Shown here: piece by piece, positions 6,865 to 13,288 of the stretch
How the letters are laid out: each line of letters begins with the position of its first letter
Position numbering within the stretch: position 1 is the stretch's first letter
Origin: an uncultured Clostridia bacterium
Lineage (GTDB): Bacteria > Bacillota > Clostridia > Christensenellales > Aristaeellaceae
Assembly: GCA_946409855.1 (NCBI GenBank)
Contig: CAMJXZ010000025.1
Location: 1-17,178 of the forward strand
DNA: 17,178 nt
Direction of reading: 5' to 3'
Notes under the pieces: model-generated
Databases searched by the model: none
Told to the model about the DNA's origin: nothing
Seen by the model: the letters and a program-made list of their open reading frames with translations, nothing else
Made by a program: the position numbers and the translations under genes

Positions 6865-7158
6865 ATGGCTAAGTTTCACGGAAAGCATTATTACCTGGGC
6901 GCGTGGAGCTACGCGTTTCTCGACCTGCTGTACCTGATCCCCATCGTCGGGCTGATCTTCCTGATCATCCACGCCTTCAATACCACCAACGAAAACCTTC
7001 GGCACTACGCCCGCTCCTATTTCGCGCGCTTTGTGCTGTGGCTCGGCATCGCCGCAGTCCTGGGCGTGATCGTCTACCTGGCCGGCGGGCAGCAGGCCTT
7101 TACGGAGAGGATGAACGAACTGTTCCGCCAGATCGGGAGCTGGCGGTTCGTCCCCTGA
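6865..7158 (+). CDS. Small two-helix membrane protein
   Basis: 97 residues with an excellent Shine-Dalgarno (AAGGAGG, 6849-6855), 29 nt after the second ATPase. There are two hydrophobic helices (about 18-38 and 53-73), joined by a short polar loop with FNTTNENLRHYARSYFAR. A short N-terminal segment and an amphipathic C-terminal tail flank them. I do not recognise a named family, although the IPIVGLIF...N.N..ARSYF pattern recurs in small bacterial membrane proteins. As the last gene of the run before a new promoter (7241), it may serve as a membrane anchor or target of the ESCRT-like proteins. That is inference from position only. Confidence 0.8.
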   Translation: MAKFHGKHYYLGAWSYAFLDLLYLIPIVGLIFLIIHAFNTTNENLRHYARSYFARFVLWLGIAAVLGVIVYLAGGQQAFTERMNELFRQIGSWRFVP

Positions 7159-7240
7159 GCGGGCGGATGCTTCCCCCGGCTTTCTTTGGGCAAACCGGCT
7201 GGCGCCCGGAGGATTTTTCCTGTCCGCACCGGAAAAACGC

Positions 7241-7270
7241 TTGACACCGGCCTTTATCCCATATTACAAT
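7241..7270 (+). promoter_or_regulatory. Sigma-A promoter for the DUF5684-like gene
   Basis: TTGACA at 7241-7246 and TACAAT at 7265-7270, 18-nt spacer. It predicts a 5' leader of about 105 nt before the ATG at 7384. The 7159-7383 gap otherwise shows no gene and no clear terminator for the upstream operon, so readthrough is possible. Confidence 0.8.
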
Positions 7271-7383
7271 ACAGTTGAAACATGGGGATATTCCGGCATC
7301 GGCATGCTTCCGCCGCCCGGCGGGACAGGCCCTGCCGGCTGTCACCTTCCGGTTTCAAAAACGCATCGTAAAGGAGCGGTATC

Positions 7384-7977
7384 ATGAGAAGTTCTTCCTA
7401 TTATGCGGCAGCCTCCGGTGTCGGCGCTTTGACTGTCTTCCTCTGGGGAGGCCTAATCGCCCTGGTGGTGCTCTGCATCGTCGCCTGGTGCAAGATCTTC
7501 CGCAAAGCGGGCATCCACCCGGGCAAATTCTTTATCCCGGTCTACGGGCAGTACCTGTGCTACAGCATTGCGGATTCCGGCGGACTGTTCGCCGCCACCA
7601 TCGTCATTTCCATCATTACCAGCCTGGTCAGCACGTTCACCGCTGCCAATTCCTACAATTCCTACAGCCGCGGCCCCTCGACCGCTACGCTCGTAATCCT
7701 GGGCATTGCAGCCGTCGCCGAACTCATTATCTTCATCATTTTCAGCATCCGTCTGGCCCGCGTGTTCGGGAAAAGCGGGGGGTTCGCCGTCGGGCTGATT
7801 CTCCTGTTCCCGATTTTCATCTGCATCCTGGGCTTTGGCAGCGCGCAGTACATCTACCAGACCGGCTATTCCGGCAGCATCGTCCAGGAAACCTGGACCT
7901 GCCCCCAGTGCGGGACGATCAACGCCGCCCACAACGGCGCCTGTGTCCAGTGCCAGACCCTGAAGCCCCGCATGTAA
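7384..7977 (+). CDS. DUF5684-like multi-helix membrane protein with C-terminal zinc ribbon
   Basis: 197 residues after AAAGGAGCGG (7371-7380). It has about four hydrophobic helices (approximately 15-35, 60-82, 99-122, 134-153). The pattern KIFRKAGIHPGKFFIPVYGQY (about 37-57), then RVFGKSGGFAVGLILLFPIF and ILGFGSAQY, fits the DUF5684 family of unknown function. The C-terminal tail carries a CPQC...CVQC zinc ribbon (about residues 175-192) that would lie in the cytoplasm or the outer space depending on topology. It has its own promoter and terminator, so it is a single-gene unit. The zinc ribbon echoes those of the upstream ESCRT-like cluster, but no functional link is shown. Confidence 0.85.
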   Translation: MRSSSYYAAASGVGALTVFLWGGLIALVVLCIVAWCKIFRKAGIHPGKFFIPVYGQYLCYSIADSGGLFAATIVISIITSLVSTFTAANSYNSYSRGPSTATLVILGIAAVAELIIFIIFSIRLARVFGKSGGFAVGLILLFPIFICILGFGSAQYIYQTGYSGSIVQETWTCPQCGTINAAHNGACVQCQTLKPRM

Positions 7978-8010
7978 AGCAAAGCGCGGCAGACGCCGCG
8001 GAACCTCATC

Positions 8011-8042
8011 CCCGGCAGCCGGCCACTGGCTGCCGGGTTTTT
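8011..8042 (+). terminator. Rho-independent terminator
   Basis: A perfect 10-bp GC-rich stem (CCCGGCAGCC 8011-8020 with GGCTGCCGGG 8028-8037), a 7-nt loop, then TTTTT. It lies 34 nt after the DUF5684-like gene. Confidence 0.93.
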
Positions 8043-8052
8043 CATGCCGCTA

Positions 8053-8081
8053 TTGTGTTTCCGCCGGTGTTCCGGTATAAT
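8053..8081 (+). promoter_or_regulatory. Sigma-A promoter for the acetyltransferase/Nim-like pair
   Basis: Perfect TATAAT at 8076-8081 and a weaker TTGTGT at 8053-8058 with a 17-nt spacer, just after the terminator and 44 nt before the start codon. Confidence 0.7.
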
Positions 8082-8125
8082 AAAAGCCGGACACAGAAAC
8101 ACCATGGACCGGGAAGTGATACAGA

Positions 8126-8659
8126 ATGAACATCCGCTCCGCCGTCCCCGGGGACGCGGAACAGCTGCTGCGCATCTACGCCTGGTATGTGGAGCGCACC
8201 GCCGTCACCTTTGAATACGACGTGCCGTCCCTTTCCGAGTTCCGGCGCCGCGTCGAAAACACCCTGCGCCATTACCCGTATCTGGTCCTGACGGAGGGAG
8301 ACAGGATCCTGGGCTACGCCTACGCCGGGCCCTTCGTGGGGCGGGCGGCGTACAGCCGGTCCTGCGAGCTGACGATCTACCTGGACAGGGACGAAAGAGG
8401 GCGCGGGTACGGCCCCCTGCTGTACGGCGCGCTGGAAGAAAAGCTGCGGGCGCTGGGGTTCCTCAACCTCTACGCCTGCATCGGCGACCCGGACACAGAG
8501 GACGAATACCTGACCCGCGCCAGCGAGCGCTTCCATCAGCGCCGGGGCTTTGTCCGGGCCGGCACATTCCATCATTGCGGCTATAAGTTCGGCCGCTGGT
8601 ACAACATGATCTGGATGGAGAAAATCATCGGGGAACACCGGGAAGGAGCAGATTCATGA
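8126..8659 (+). CDS. GNAT N-acetyltransferase, phosphinothricin-acetyltransferase-like
   Basis: 177 residues, the usual length for the family. The acetyl-CoA loop motif is RGRGYG (91-96). The N-terminal part (IRSAVPGDAEQLLRIYAWYV, then AVTFEYDVPSLSEF) and the region around YAGPFVGRAAYSRSCELTIY (66-85) match phosphinothricin/methionine-sulfoximine acetyltransferases (Pat/Bar/YncA-like). In most genomes such enzymes acetylate methionine sulfoximine or similar small amines, so the real substrate is open. It overlaps the next gene by 4 nt (ATGA), so the two are cotranscribed. Confidence 0.9.
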   Translation: MNIRSAVPGDAEQLLRIYAWYVERTAVTFEYDVPSLSEFRRRVENTLRHYPYLVLTEGDRILGYAYAGPFVGRAAYSRSCELTIYLDRDERGRGYGPLLYGALEEKLRALGFLNLYACIGDPDTEDEYLTRASERFHQRRGFVRAGTFHHCGYKFGRWYNMIWMEKIIGEHREGADS

Positions 8660-9138
8660 GGCGGAAAGACAGAGAAGTCACGGACATGCGGGAAATCTTC
8701 GGCATCCTTTCCCGCTGCGACACGGTGCGCATCGGCATCCGCGGGCGGGAATACCCCTATGTGGTGCCGGTTTCCTTCGGCGCGGAAATGGCGGACGGGC
8801 ATCCGGTCGTCTACTTCCACTGCGCCCGGGAGGGGCTCAAGCTGGACCTGCTGGCCGCCGACCCCAGGGTCTGCGTGGAAGGGGACATCTTTATCAGAAC
8901 GGAGACCACCGACCACGGCATCACCACCCGCTATGAAAGCGTCATCGGGCAGGGGGATTTTGAAATCCTCACCGACCACGAGGAGATCGTCCGCGCTCTC
9001 CGGGTGCTGACCGAGCATTACGGCTACATGAACTACCCCCTCACCAGCTGCCGGGCGCTGGATTTTGTGTGCGTGGGAAAGATCGTCCTCAAAGAAATCA
9101 CCGGCAAGCGGAACCTTCCGCTGCCTGCCGGAGAATAG
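8656..9138 (+). CDS. Nim-like pyridoxamine 5'-phosphate oxidase family flavin-binding protein
   Basis: 160 residues starting in the ATGA overlap with the acetyltransferase gene, with GGAAGGAGC at 8641-8649. The layout (helix MREIFGILSRCDTVRIGI, then YPYVVPVSFG, YFHCAREGLKLDLLAADPRV, YESVIGQGDFEIL) is typical of the Nim/split-barrel flavoprotein group that binds FMN or related flavins. Members include nitroimidazole reductases (NimA) and many general flavin-binding proteins in anaerobes. His60 in the YFHCA segment is at a position usually conserved in the group. Resistance function cannot be claimed. The pairing with a GNAT gene suggests small-molecule detoxification (inference). Confidence 0.85.
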   Translation: MRRKDREVTDMREIFGILSRCDTVRIGIRGREYPYVVPVSFGAEMADGHPVVYFHCAREGLKLDLLAADPRVCVEGDIFIRTETTDHGITTRYESVIGQGDFEILTDHEEIVRALRVLTEHYGYMNYPLTSCRALDFVCVGKIVLKEITGKRNLPLPAGE

Positions 9139-9159
9139 GTTCTGAACCGGCCGTTTTTT
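9127..9159 (+). terminator. Possible weak terminator
   Basis: GCCGG (9127-9131) can pair with CCGGC (9147-9151), and GGTT/AACC can extend the stem internally. Six T follow at 9154-9159. The stem is short and overlaps the end of the Nim-like gene. Confidence 0.35.
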
Positions 9160-9161
9160 CA

Positions 9162-9190
9162 TGGACATTTTGCCCCGGAAATGCTATAAT
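9162..9190 (+). promoter_or_regulatory. Sigma-A promoter for the nucleotidyltransferase
   Basis: TGGACA at 9162-9167 (5 of 6) and perfect TATAAT at 9185-9190, 17-nt spacer. The leader is about 52 nt. Confidence 0.85.
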
Positions 9191-9204
9191 CGAATCAAAT
9201 CAAA

Positions 9205-9233
9205 AAAGGACCCGCGCACAGGCCGCGTCCTTT
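9205..9233 (+). promoter_or_regulatory. Leader hairpin next to the ribosome binding site
   Basis: AAAGGAC (9205-9211) pairs with GTCCTTT (9227-9233), and GCG/CGC can pair inside the loop. The stem ends 1 nt before the AGGGAGG site (9235-9241). It could tune mRNA stability or ribosome access. No ligand-binding motif is recognisable. Confidence 0.4.
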
Positions 9234-9248
9234 CAGGGAGGTTATCCG

Positions 9249-10151
9249 GTGAAAACGACATTGCTGATCATGGCTGCCGGCCTCGGTTCCCGGTACGGCG
9301 GCAACAAACAGATCGACCACATCGGCCCCAACGGCGAAATCCTCATGGAGTATTCGATTTACGACGCCCTGGCCGCCGGCTTTGACAAGATCGTCTTCGT
9401 CATCCGCAGGAGCATGGACGAAATCTTCCGGGAAATGATCGGCGACAAGATCGCGAAAAAGGTGGAAGTCCATTACGCCTATCAGGAATATGACAGCCTG
9501 CCCGGCGGCTTCGTGCCCCCGGCCGACAGGACGAAGCCCTATGGCACCGTGCACGCCGTCCTCTGCGCCAAAGACGTGATCCATGAGCCCTTCGCCGTCA
9601 TCAACGCCGACGACTACTACGGCAAGGACGCTTTTACCGCCATGGCGGACAGCCTGCACCGGATGGCGGACAAGCGGGTCGCCGCTTCGATGGTGGCCTA
9701 CTACCTGAAGAACACCATTTCGGAAAACGGCACCGTGACCCGCGGCGTCTGCGGGCGGGATCAGGAAGGGTACCTGACCAAGGTGGTCGAAACCTACAAG
9801 ATCAAGCGGGATACGGACGGCGTCATCAAGGACTTTGCAAGCGACCCGGCCGTGCCGCTGGACGACGACGCCCTGGTATCCATGAATTTCTTCGGCTTTA
9901 CCCCCTGGTACTTTGAAACCGCCGGCGCGCACCTGCTGGATTTCCTTCAGAACGCCCCCGGCGACCCGCTGAAGAAGGAATACGTCCTGCCCACCCTGGT
10001 GGACCAGCTGATGAAGGAAGCCGGCCTCAAAGTGGAAGTGCTTTCCACCCGCGCCGTCTGGTTCGGCATTACCTATCACGAAGACAAGGCGTATGTGATG
10101 GGCGAGCTGCAGAAGCTCCACGACGCCGGCGCCTATCCGGAAAAACTGTAA
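9249..10151 (+). CDS. Sugar-phosphate nucleotidyltransferase-like protein
   Basis: 300 residues from a GTG at 9249 with AGGGAGG at 9235-9241. A longer in-frame start at 9069 would run through the upstream gene and promoter and was rejected. The N-terminal motif MAAGLGSRYGGNKQ (8-21) is the nucleotide-binding signature of the NTP-transferase family (glucose-1-phosphate uridylyl/thymidylyltransferase-like). Asp121-Asp122 in VINADDYYG (118-125) would hold the metal. LAAGF and TKPYGTVHAV support the Rossmann-like core. Such enzymes make NDP-sugars for envelope glycans, or act on other phosphorylated alcohols. The substrate cannot be told from the sequence. It stands alone between its own promoter and a terminator hairpin. 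Confidence 0.88.
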   Translation: MKTTLLIMAAGLGSRYGGNKQIDHIGPNGEILMEYSIYDALAAGFDKIVFVIRRSMDEIFREMIGDKIAKKVEVHYAYQEYDSLPGGFVPPADRTKPYGTVHAVLCAKDVIHEPFAVINADDYYGKDAFTAMADSLHRMADKRVAASMVAYYLKNTISENGTVTRGVCGRDQEGYLTKVVETYKIKRDTDGVIKDFASDPAVPLDDDALVSMNFFGFTPWYFETAGAHLLDFLQNAPGDPLKKEYVLPTLVDQLMKEAGLKVEVLSTRAVWFGITYHEDKAYVMGELQKLHDAGAYPEKL

Positions 10152-10165
10152 TATCTCTCCACAGA

Positions 10166-10199
10166 AGCAAACAGCCGCCCCGACGGGCGGCTGTTTGCT
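10166..10199. terminator. Bidirectional terminator hairpin between convergent genes
   Basis: A perfect 15-bp inverted repeat (10166-10180 with 10185-10199) with a CGAC loop. A/T-rich outer pairs (AAAC/GTTT) give short U runs on either strand. It lies between the plus-strand nucleotidyltransferase and the minus-strand small membrane protein. Confidence 0.85.
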
Positions 10200-10222
10200 G
10201 TATCAGTGTCTCATGAAGTGTC

Positions 10223-10501
10223 TCATGGATCGGTCTTCTTCTGCCTGCGGATCCTGCTTTCCCGGATCATACGCGATATTGCTTTGACCAGCTGCACACA
10301 CAATAAAACGAGAAAACCCAGGTTGCACGCCGTCACCGCCAGATGCTTAACGCTGACCTGCCCGGAATGGAAATCTTCCCTGCAGGCGTTGATCCCGCCC
10401 GCCGCGCCGATCACCATCAGAGGAAGCACAAGAATCCCGGTACAAATGAGCACAGCATCCAGATGCTGATTCGGCGCATCGCTTTTCTTTTCCGGTTTCA
10501 T
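10223..10501 (-). CDS. Small two-helix membrane protein
   Basis: 92 residues. Two hydrophobic helices (about 15-36 and 52-72) flank a short polar segment, and the C-terminus is strongly basic (about 74-90). No family is recognised. The ribosome binding site directly before the ATG is poor. Just upstream is a better-placed TGAGGAA followed by a six-codon reading frame whose TGA overlaps this ATG, so translation may be coupled. It follows the S41 protease in the same direction with a 103-nt gap and ends before the shared terminator. The coding call rests on the hydrophobic pattern and on the position. Confidence 0.6.
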   Translation of the reverse strand: MKPEKKSDAPNQHLDAVLICTGILVLPLMVIGAAGGINACREDFHSGQVSVKHLAVTACNLGFLVLLCVQLVKAISRMIRESRIRRQKKTDP

Positions 10502-10604
10502 ATCGTATCCCGTTCCATATTCCTCAGGAAGGAATCGCCGGCCTTTCCGGTTTCACATGCCTGTACCGGCGGCGTCTCATCCGCGCGGGAGACTGTCCCC
10601 GCCG

Positions 10605-11939
10605 TTACATCGGCAGGCTGATATACAGGGGCTGCGGGGCGAAGGCGGCCGCGTCGTCGTTTTCGACAGCGTTCTGTTCTTCTTCCGTCACCGGCTCATG
10701 GGGCTTGAGCTCGATCTCCCCGTTCCGCAGCGCCACCGCCTTTTCCCAGGCGAGCTTCAGCTGCGGGTCCGCCATATCGCCCAGCTGGAAGAACTCGCCC
10801 ACCAGCTCCTCGGGCATTTCGATCACAACGTCCGGCGTGATGCCGATCTTGTGCACCTTGCGGCCGGAGGGCATGAAGTACTGCGCGTAGGTGACCTGCA
10901 TGCCGTCGTCTTTCCCGCCGGCGCCGCTCAGGCCGAACACGTACTGCATGATGCCCTTGCCGTAGGTCTGGGTGCCCACCAGCAGCGCGCGCCCGGTATC
11001 CTGCAGGCTGCCGGAGAGGATTTCGCTGGAAGAAGCGGAACTGCCGTTGACCAGGATGACCAGCGGGATATCGTCCCGGCCGGACTTGGTGAAGCGTTCT
11101 TCCCGCTTGCCGGCGCGGTTTTCGCTGTAGAAGAGCAGCTGCCTGTCCAGGAAAATATCGGCAATCTTGACCGCCGCTTCCACCCAGCCGCCGCTGTTGT
11201 CCCGCAGGTCCAGGATCAGGGCCGTGGCGCCTTGTTCTTCCAGTTCCTTGACGCCGGCGATGACGCGCTCCTCACAGTCCCCCGAGAACTCGTACAGCAC
11301 CAGCAGGCCGACGTTGTCGTCCAGCATCGCGGTTTCCGTCCAGTTCACGTTGATGACGGCGCGGGCCACCGTGAAGACCAGGTTTTCGCCCTGGCGCTGG
11401 ACTTCCAGCTCCACCGAGTCCGCTTCCTTGCCGCGCATCAGCGCCGCGGCGTCCGACATGGTATCCGCCGTCACGGTCAGGTCGTCAACCCGGACCAGCA
11501 CGTCGCCCTTGCGGACGCCGGCCTTTTCCGCCGGGGTATTCTTGAAAACGCGGCTGATGGTCACGATGCCGGTGTTGTAGTTCGCCAGCATCTGGATCCC
11601 GACGCCGGCGTATTTGCCTTCGTCGTCCTCATGCATTTTCTGCCAGTTTTCCGGGGTGTAATAGAAGGTATAATTGTCGCCCAGTCCCTCCAGCATGCCC
11701 CACATGGCGCCTTCCATCATCAGCTCCTCATTGGGCTCTTCATAATAATACTGCAGGATGTAGCTGTACACTTCCGCCAGCTTGCTGAAGCGCTTGAGGG
11801 AATCGTACTCCTCCCGGGAAATCGTCACTTCATTGCCGTTGAAAAAGCTGAAAAAGTCAAAACGGCCGTCCTCCGCCAGCGCTCCGCACGAACCGGCCAG
11901 CAGCATCAAGGACAAAAGAAGGGACATCGCTTTTTTCAT
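10605..11939 (-). CDS. S41 family C-terminal processing protease (CtpA-like)
   Basis: 444 residues. The N-terminus is a signal peptide (basic MKKA, hydrophobic core to about residue 20, likely cut after SCGALA). A helical N-terminal part (40-100) precedes a PDZ domain (about 108-195; NTPAEKAGVRKGDVLVRVDD) and the S41 protease core with LILDLRDNSGG (241-251), the nucleophile Ser303 in NGSSASSSEI, and the general base Lys328 in TYGKG. Spacing of Ser to Lys is 25, as in E. coli Prc. The C-terminal tail (about 405-444) is acidic and unusual. It acts outside the membrane on proteins with exposed C-termini. GGAGG at 11946-11950 supports the start. It follows the PucR-like gene by 21 nt, so the two are probably cotranscribed. 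Confidence 0.95.
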   Translation of the reverse strand: MKKAMSLLLSLMLLAGSCGALAEDGRFDFFSFFNGNEVTISREEYDSLKRFSKLAEVYSYILQYYYEEPNEELMMEGAMWGMLEGLGDNYTFYYTPENWQKMHEDDEGKYAGVGIQMLANYNTGIVTISRVFKNTPAEKAGVRKGDVLVRVDDLTVTADTMSDAAALMRGKEADSVELEVQRQGENLVFTVARAVINVNWTETAMLDDNVGLLVLYEFSGDCEERVIAGVKELEEQGATALILDLRDNSGGWVEAAVKIADIFLDRQLLFYSENRAGKREERFTKSGRDDIPLVILVNGSSASSSEILSGSLQDTGRALLVGTQTYGKGIMQYVFGLSGAGGKDDGMQVTYAQYFMPSGRKVHKIGITPDVVIEMPEELVGEFFQLGDMADPQLKLAWEKAVALRNGEIELKPHEPVTEEEQNAVENDDAAAFAPQPLYISLPM

Positions 11940-11960
11940 GATAAACCTCCGCGAGCCTGA

Positions 11961-13025
11961 TCAATCAGGCGAATAAATACGATTGGCTTTGCATTTCTGC
12001 ATATCCATCAGGATTTTGAAGGTGACCGCGTCATCAAATTTCCGAAGATCCAGGCCGGTTTCCCGCTGCACTTTGTCCAGCCGGTAGACCAGCGTGTTTC
12101 TGTGTATATACAGCTGCCTGGCGGTATCAGACAGGTTCAGATCCTTCTGGAAGAAAGCCCGGATCGTCCTGAGCATTTCCTCGTTGAACAGCCTGGCCGT
12201 GGAAGGATTGAAAAGCAGCCGGTGGTAATGCTCCGCGATCTGCGGGGAAAGCTCGGCCAGGAACCGGGGCAGGAGCATGGCGCCAAAGTCAAAGACCGTC
12301 TGCTCCTCGCAGAAGACACGGCCGATCGCGATGGCCCGGACCGCCTGCTGATAGCAGGCGTGCAGCGCGGACAGATCCCGCGCCTTCCCGCCGATTCCCA
12401 CGATGACGCCGTGGCCCGTTTCCGTCAGAAGAGATTCCTGCATCGCCTGGGCAAACTCCAGCGTTTCCGCCCCGTTTTCCTGGCGGGGCGCTTCCCGGAG
12501 AAAAACAGAGGACTTTTCGTCCACCGGCACCAGCACGTCGCCCTGGGAAAGGGGCAGCACCTCGGAAAGCAGGTCCACCGGCGTCCCCGGATGATCCTGC
12601 ACGGTGCAGATCAGGTACACGATTTTCGCGCACCTGACCGGCAGATGATGGGCCGCGGCGAGCGCTTCCGTTTCCGCCGGGGACAGGCTGTCAATCAGCA
12701 GACGCCGGTAGGCGCCCGCGGGCCCCTGGTCCCTTTCCTGCGCCGAAAGGGAGGCGAGCACCTGGTCCAGCAGCAGGAAAAAGTCCCCGCTTCGGCCCGC
12801 CCGCAAGGACCCGGCCCACCAGAGCCCGGGCTTTATCTGGCTCCGGACCAGGTGATAACCGTCCCGGTCGGCGGTCTGTCCCGCGTCCCTGAGCGCCGGG
12901 GGGACCACCGGGCCGGTTTTCCCGCTGATCAGGTCCGTCCCTTCCGGGTTCAGCAGGTACACCGGCTCCGAAAGCCCCTGCACATACTGTTTTAATCCGC
13001 TCGCGTATTCCAGGGCCATAAGCAC
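11961..13025 (-). CDS. PucR/CdaR-like transcriptional regulator
   Basis: 354 residues from the GTG at 13025 (AGGAA 5 nt away); ATG at 13019 is the alternative, with a 352-residue product. The C-terminal helix-turn-helix (LSDTARQLYIHRNTLVYRLDKV, about 298-319) and the following GLDLRKFDDAVTFKIL are diagnostic of the PucR C-terminal HTH. The middle part (about 205-250; GIGGKARDLSALHACYQQA) fits the CdaR GGDEF-like domain. The N-terminal sensor part (1-100) is unclassified. Family members control purine, glycerate or amino acid use. It overlaps the upstream zinc-ribbon gene by 34 nt (28 with the ATG) and lies two genes after glyA, which hints at a link to one-carbon or amino acid status (inference). 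Confidence 0.88.
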   Translation of the reverse strand: MLMALEYASGLKQYVQGLSEPVYLLNPEGTDLISGKTGPVVPPALRDAGQTADRDGYHLVRSQIKPGLWWAGSLRAGRSGDFFLLLDQVLASLSAQERDQGPAGAYRRLLIDSLSPAETEALAAAHHLPVRCAKIVYLICTVQDHPGTPVDLLSEVLPLSQGDVLVPVDEKSSVFLREAPRQENGAETLEFAQAMQESLLTETGHGVIVGIGGKARDLSALHACYQQAVRAIAIGRVFCEEQTVFDFGAMLLPRFLAELSPQIAEHYHRLLFNPSTARLFNEEMLRTIRAFFQKDLNLSDTARQLYIHRNTLVYRLDKVQRETGLDLRKFDDAVTFKILMDMQKCKANRIYSPD

Positions 13026-13267
13026 TCCCGTTCCTGTGAAAGCTCCGTCTCGTCCTCTTCCTCCCGGGCAAGCTGCTGTTCGATTTCCGCCATGCGGGAA
13101 ACGAACTTTCCTTCCCGGAAAGCGCCGATGTCTTCCCGGCTCATCACGGAATCCGTCCCCAGGCAGGCCGAGCAGCGGTACCCGCAGGCCGGGCAGCAGC
13201 AGTCCAGATGGCCGCCGCCTTCCTCATGGATCATGAAAGCGCCGCACTGCGGGCAGCCGCATCTCAT
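12992..13267 (-). CDS. Small Cys-rich zinc-ribbon protein
   Basis: 91 residues. The N-terminal third is dense in Cys (Cys3, 5, 8, 23, 24, 25, 28, 32, 35; motifs CPQC and CPAC), which suggests at least one zinc ribbon, perhaps two interleaved. The rest is a charged helix (about 46-80). It begins 21 nt after glyA. GGGAG is 13 nt from the ATG, a long spacing, so the start is moderately sure. Its 3' end overlaps the PucR-like gene by 34 nt, so expression is probably coupled. No function is recognised. Confidence 0.72.
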   Translation of the reverse strand: MRCGCPQCGAFMIHEEGGGHLDCCCPACGYRCSACLGTDSVMSREDIGAFREGKFVSRMAEIEQQLAREEEDETELSQERECLWPWNTRAD

Positions 13268-13288
13268 TGTACCGTCAACACTCCCTGA

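Noticed and set aside
9069..9248. Upstream extension of the nucleotidyltransferase frame
   Set aside because: It runs through the end of the previous gene and the promoter. The GTG at 9249 has an excellent ribosome binding site just before the family's N-terminal motif.
10557..11960. Plus-strand frame of 467 residues opposite the S41 protease
   Set aside because: The minus strand has a signal peptide, PDZ and Ser-Lys catalytic pair with a perfect ribosome binding site. The plus frame is a GC-rich shadow.
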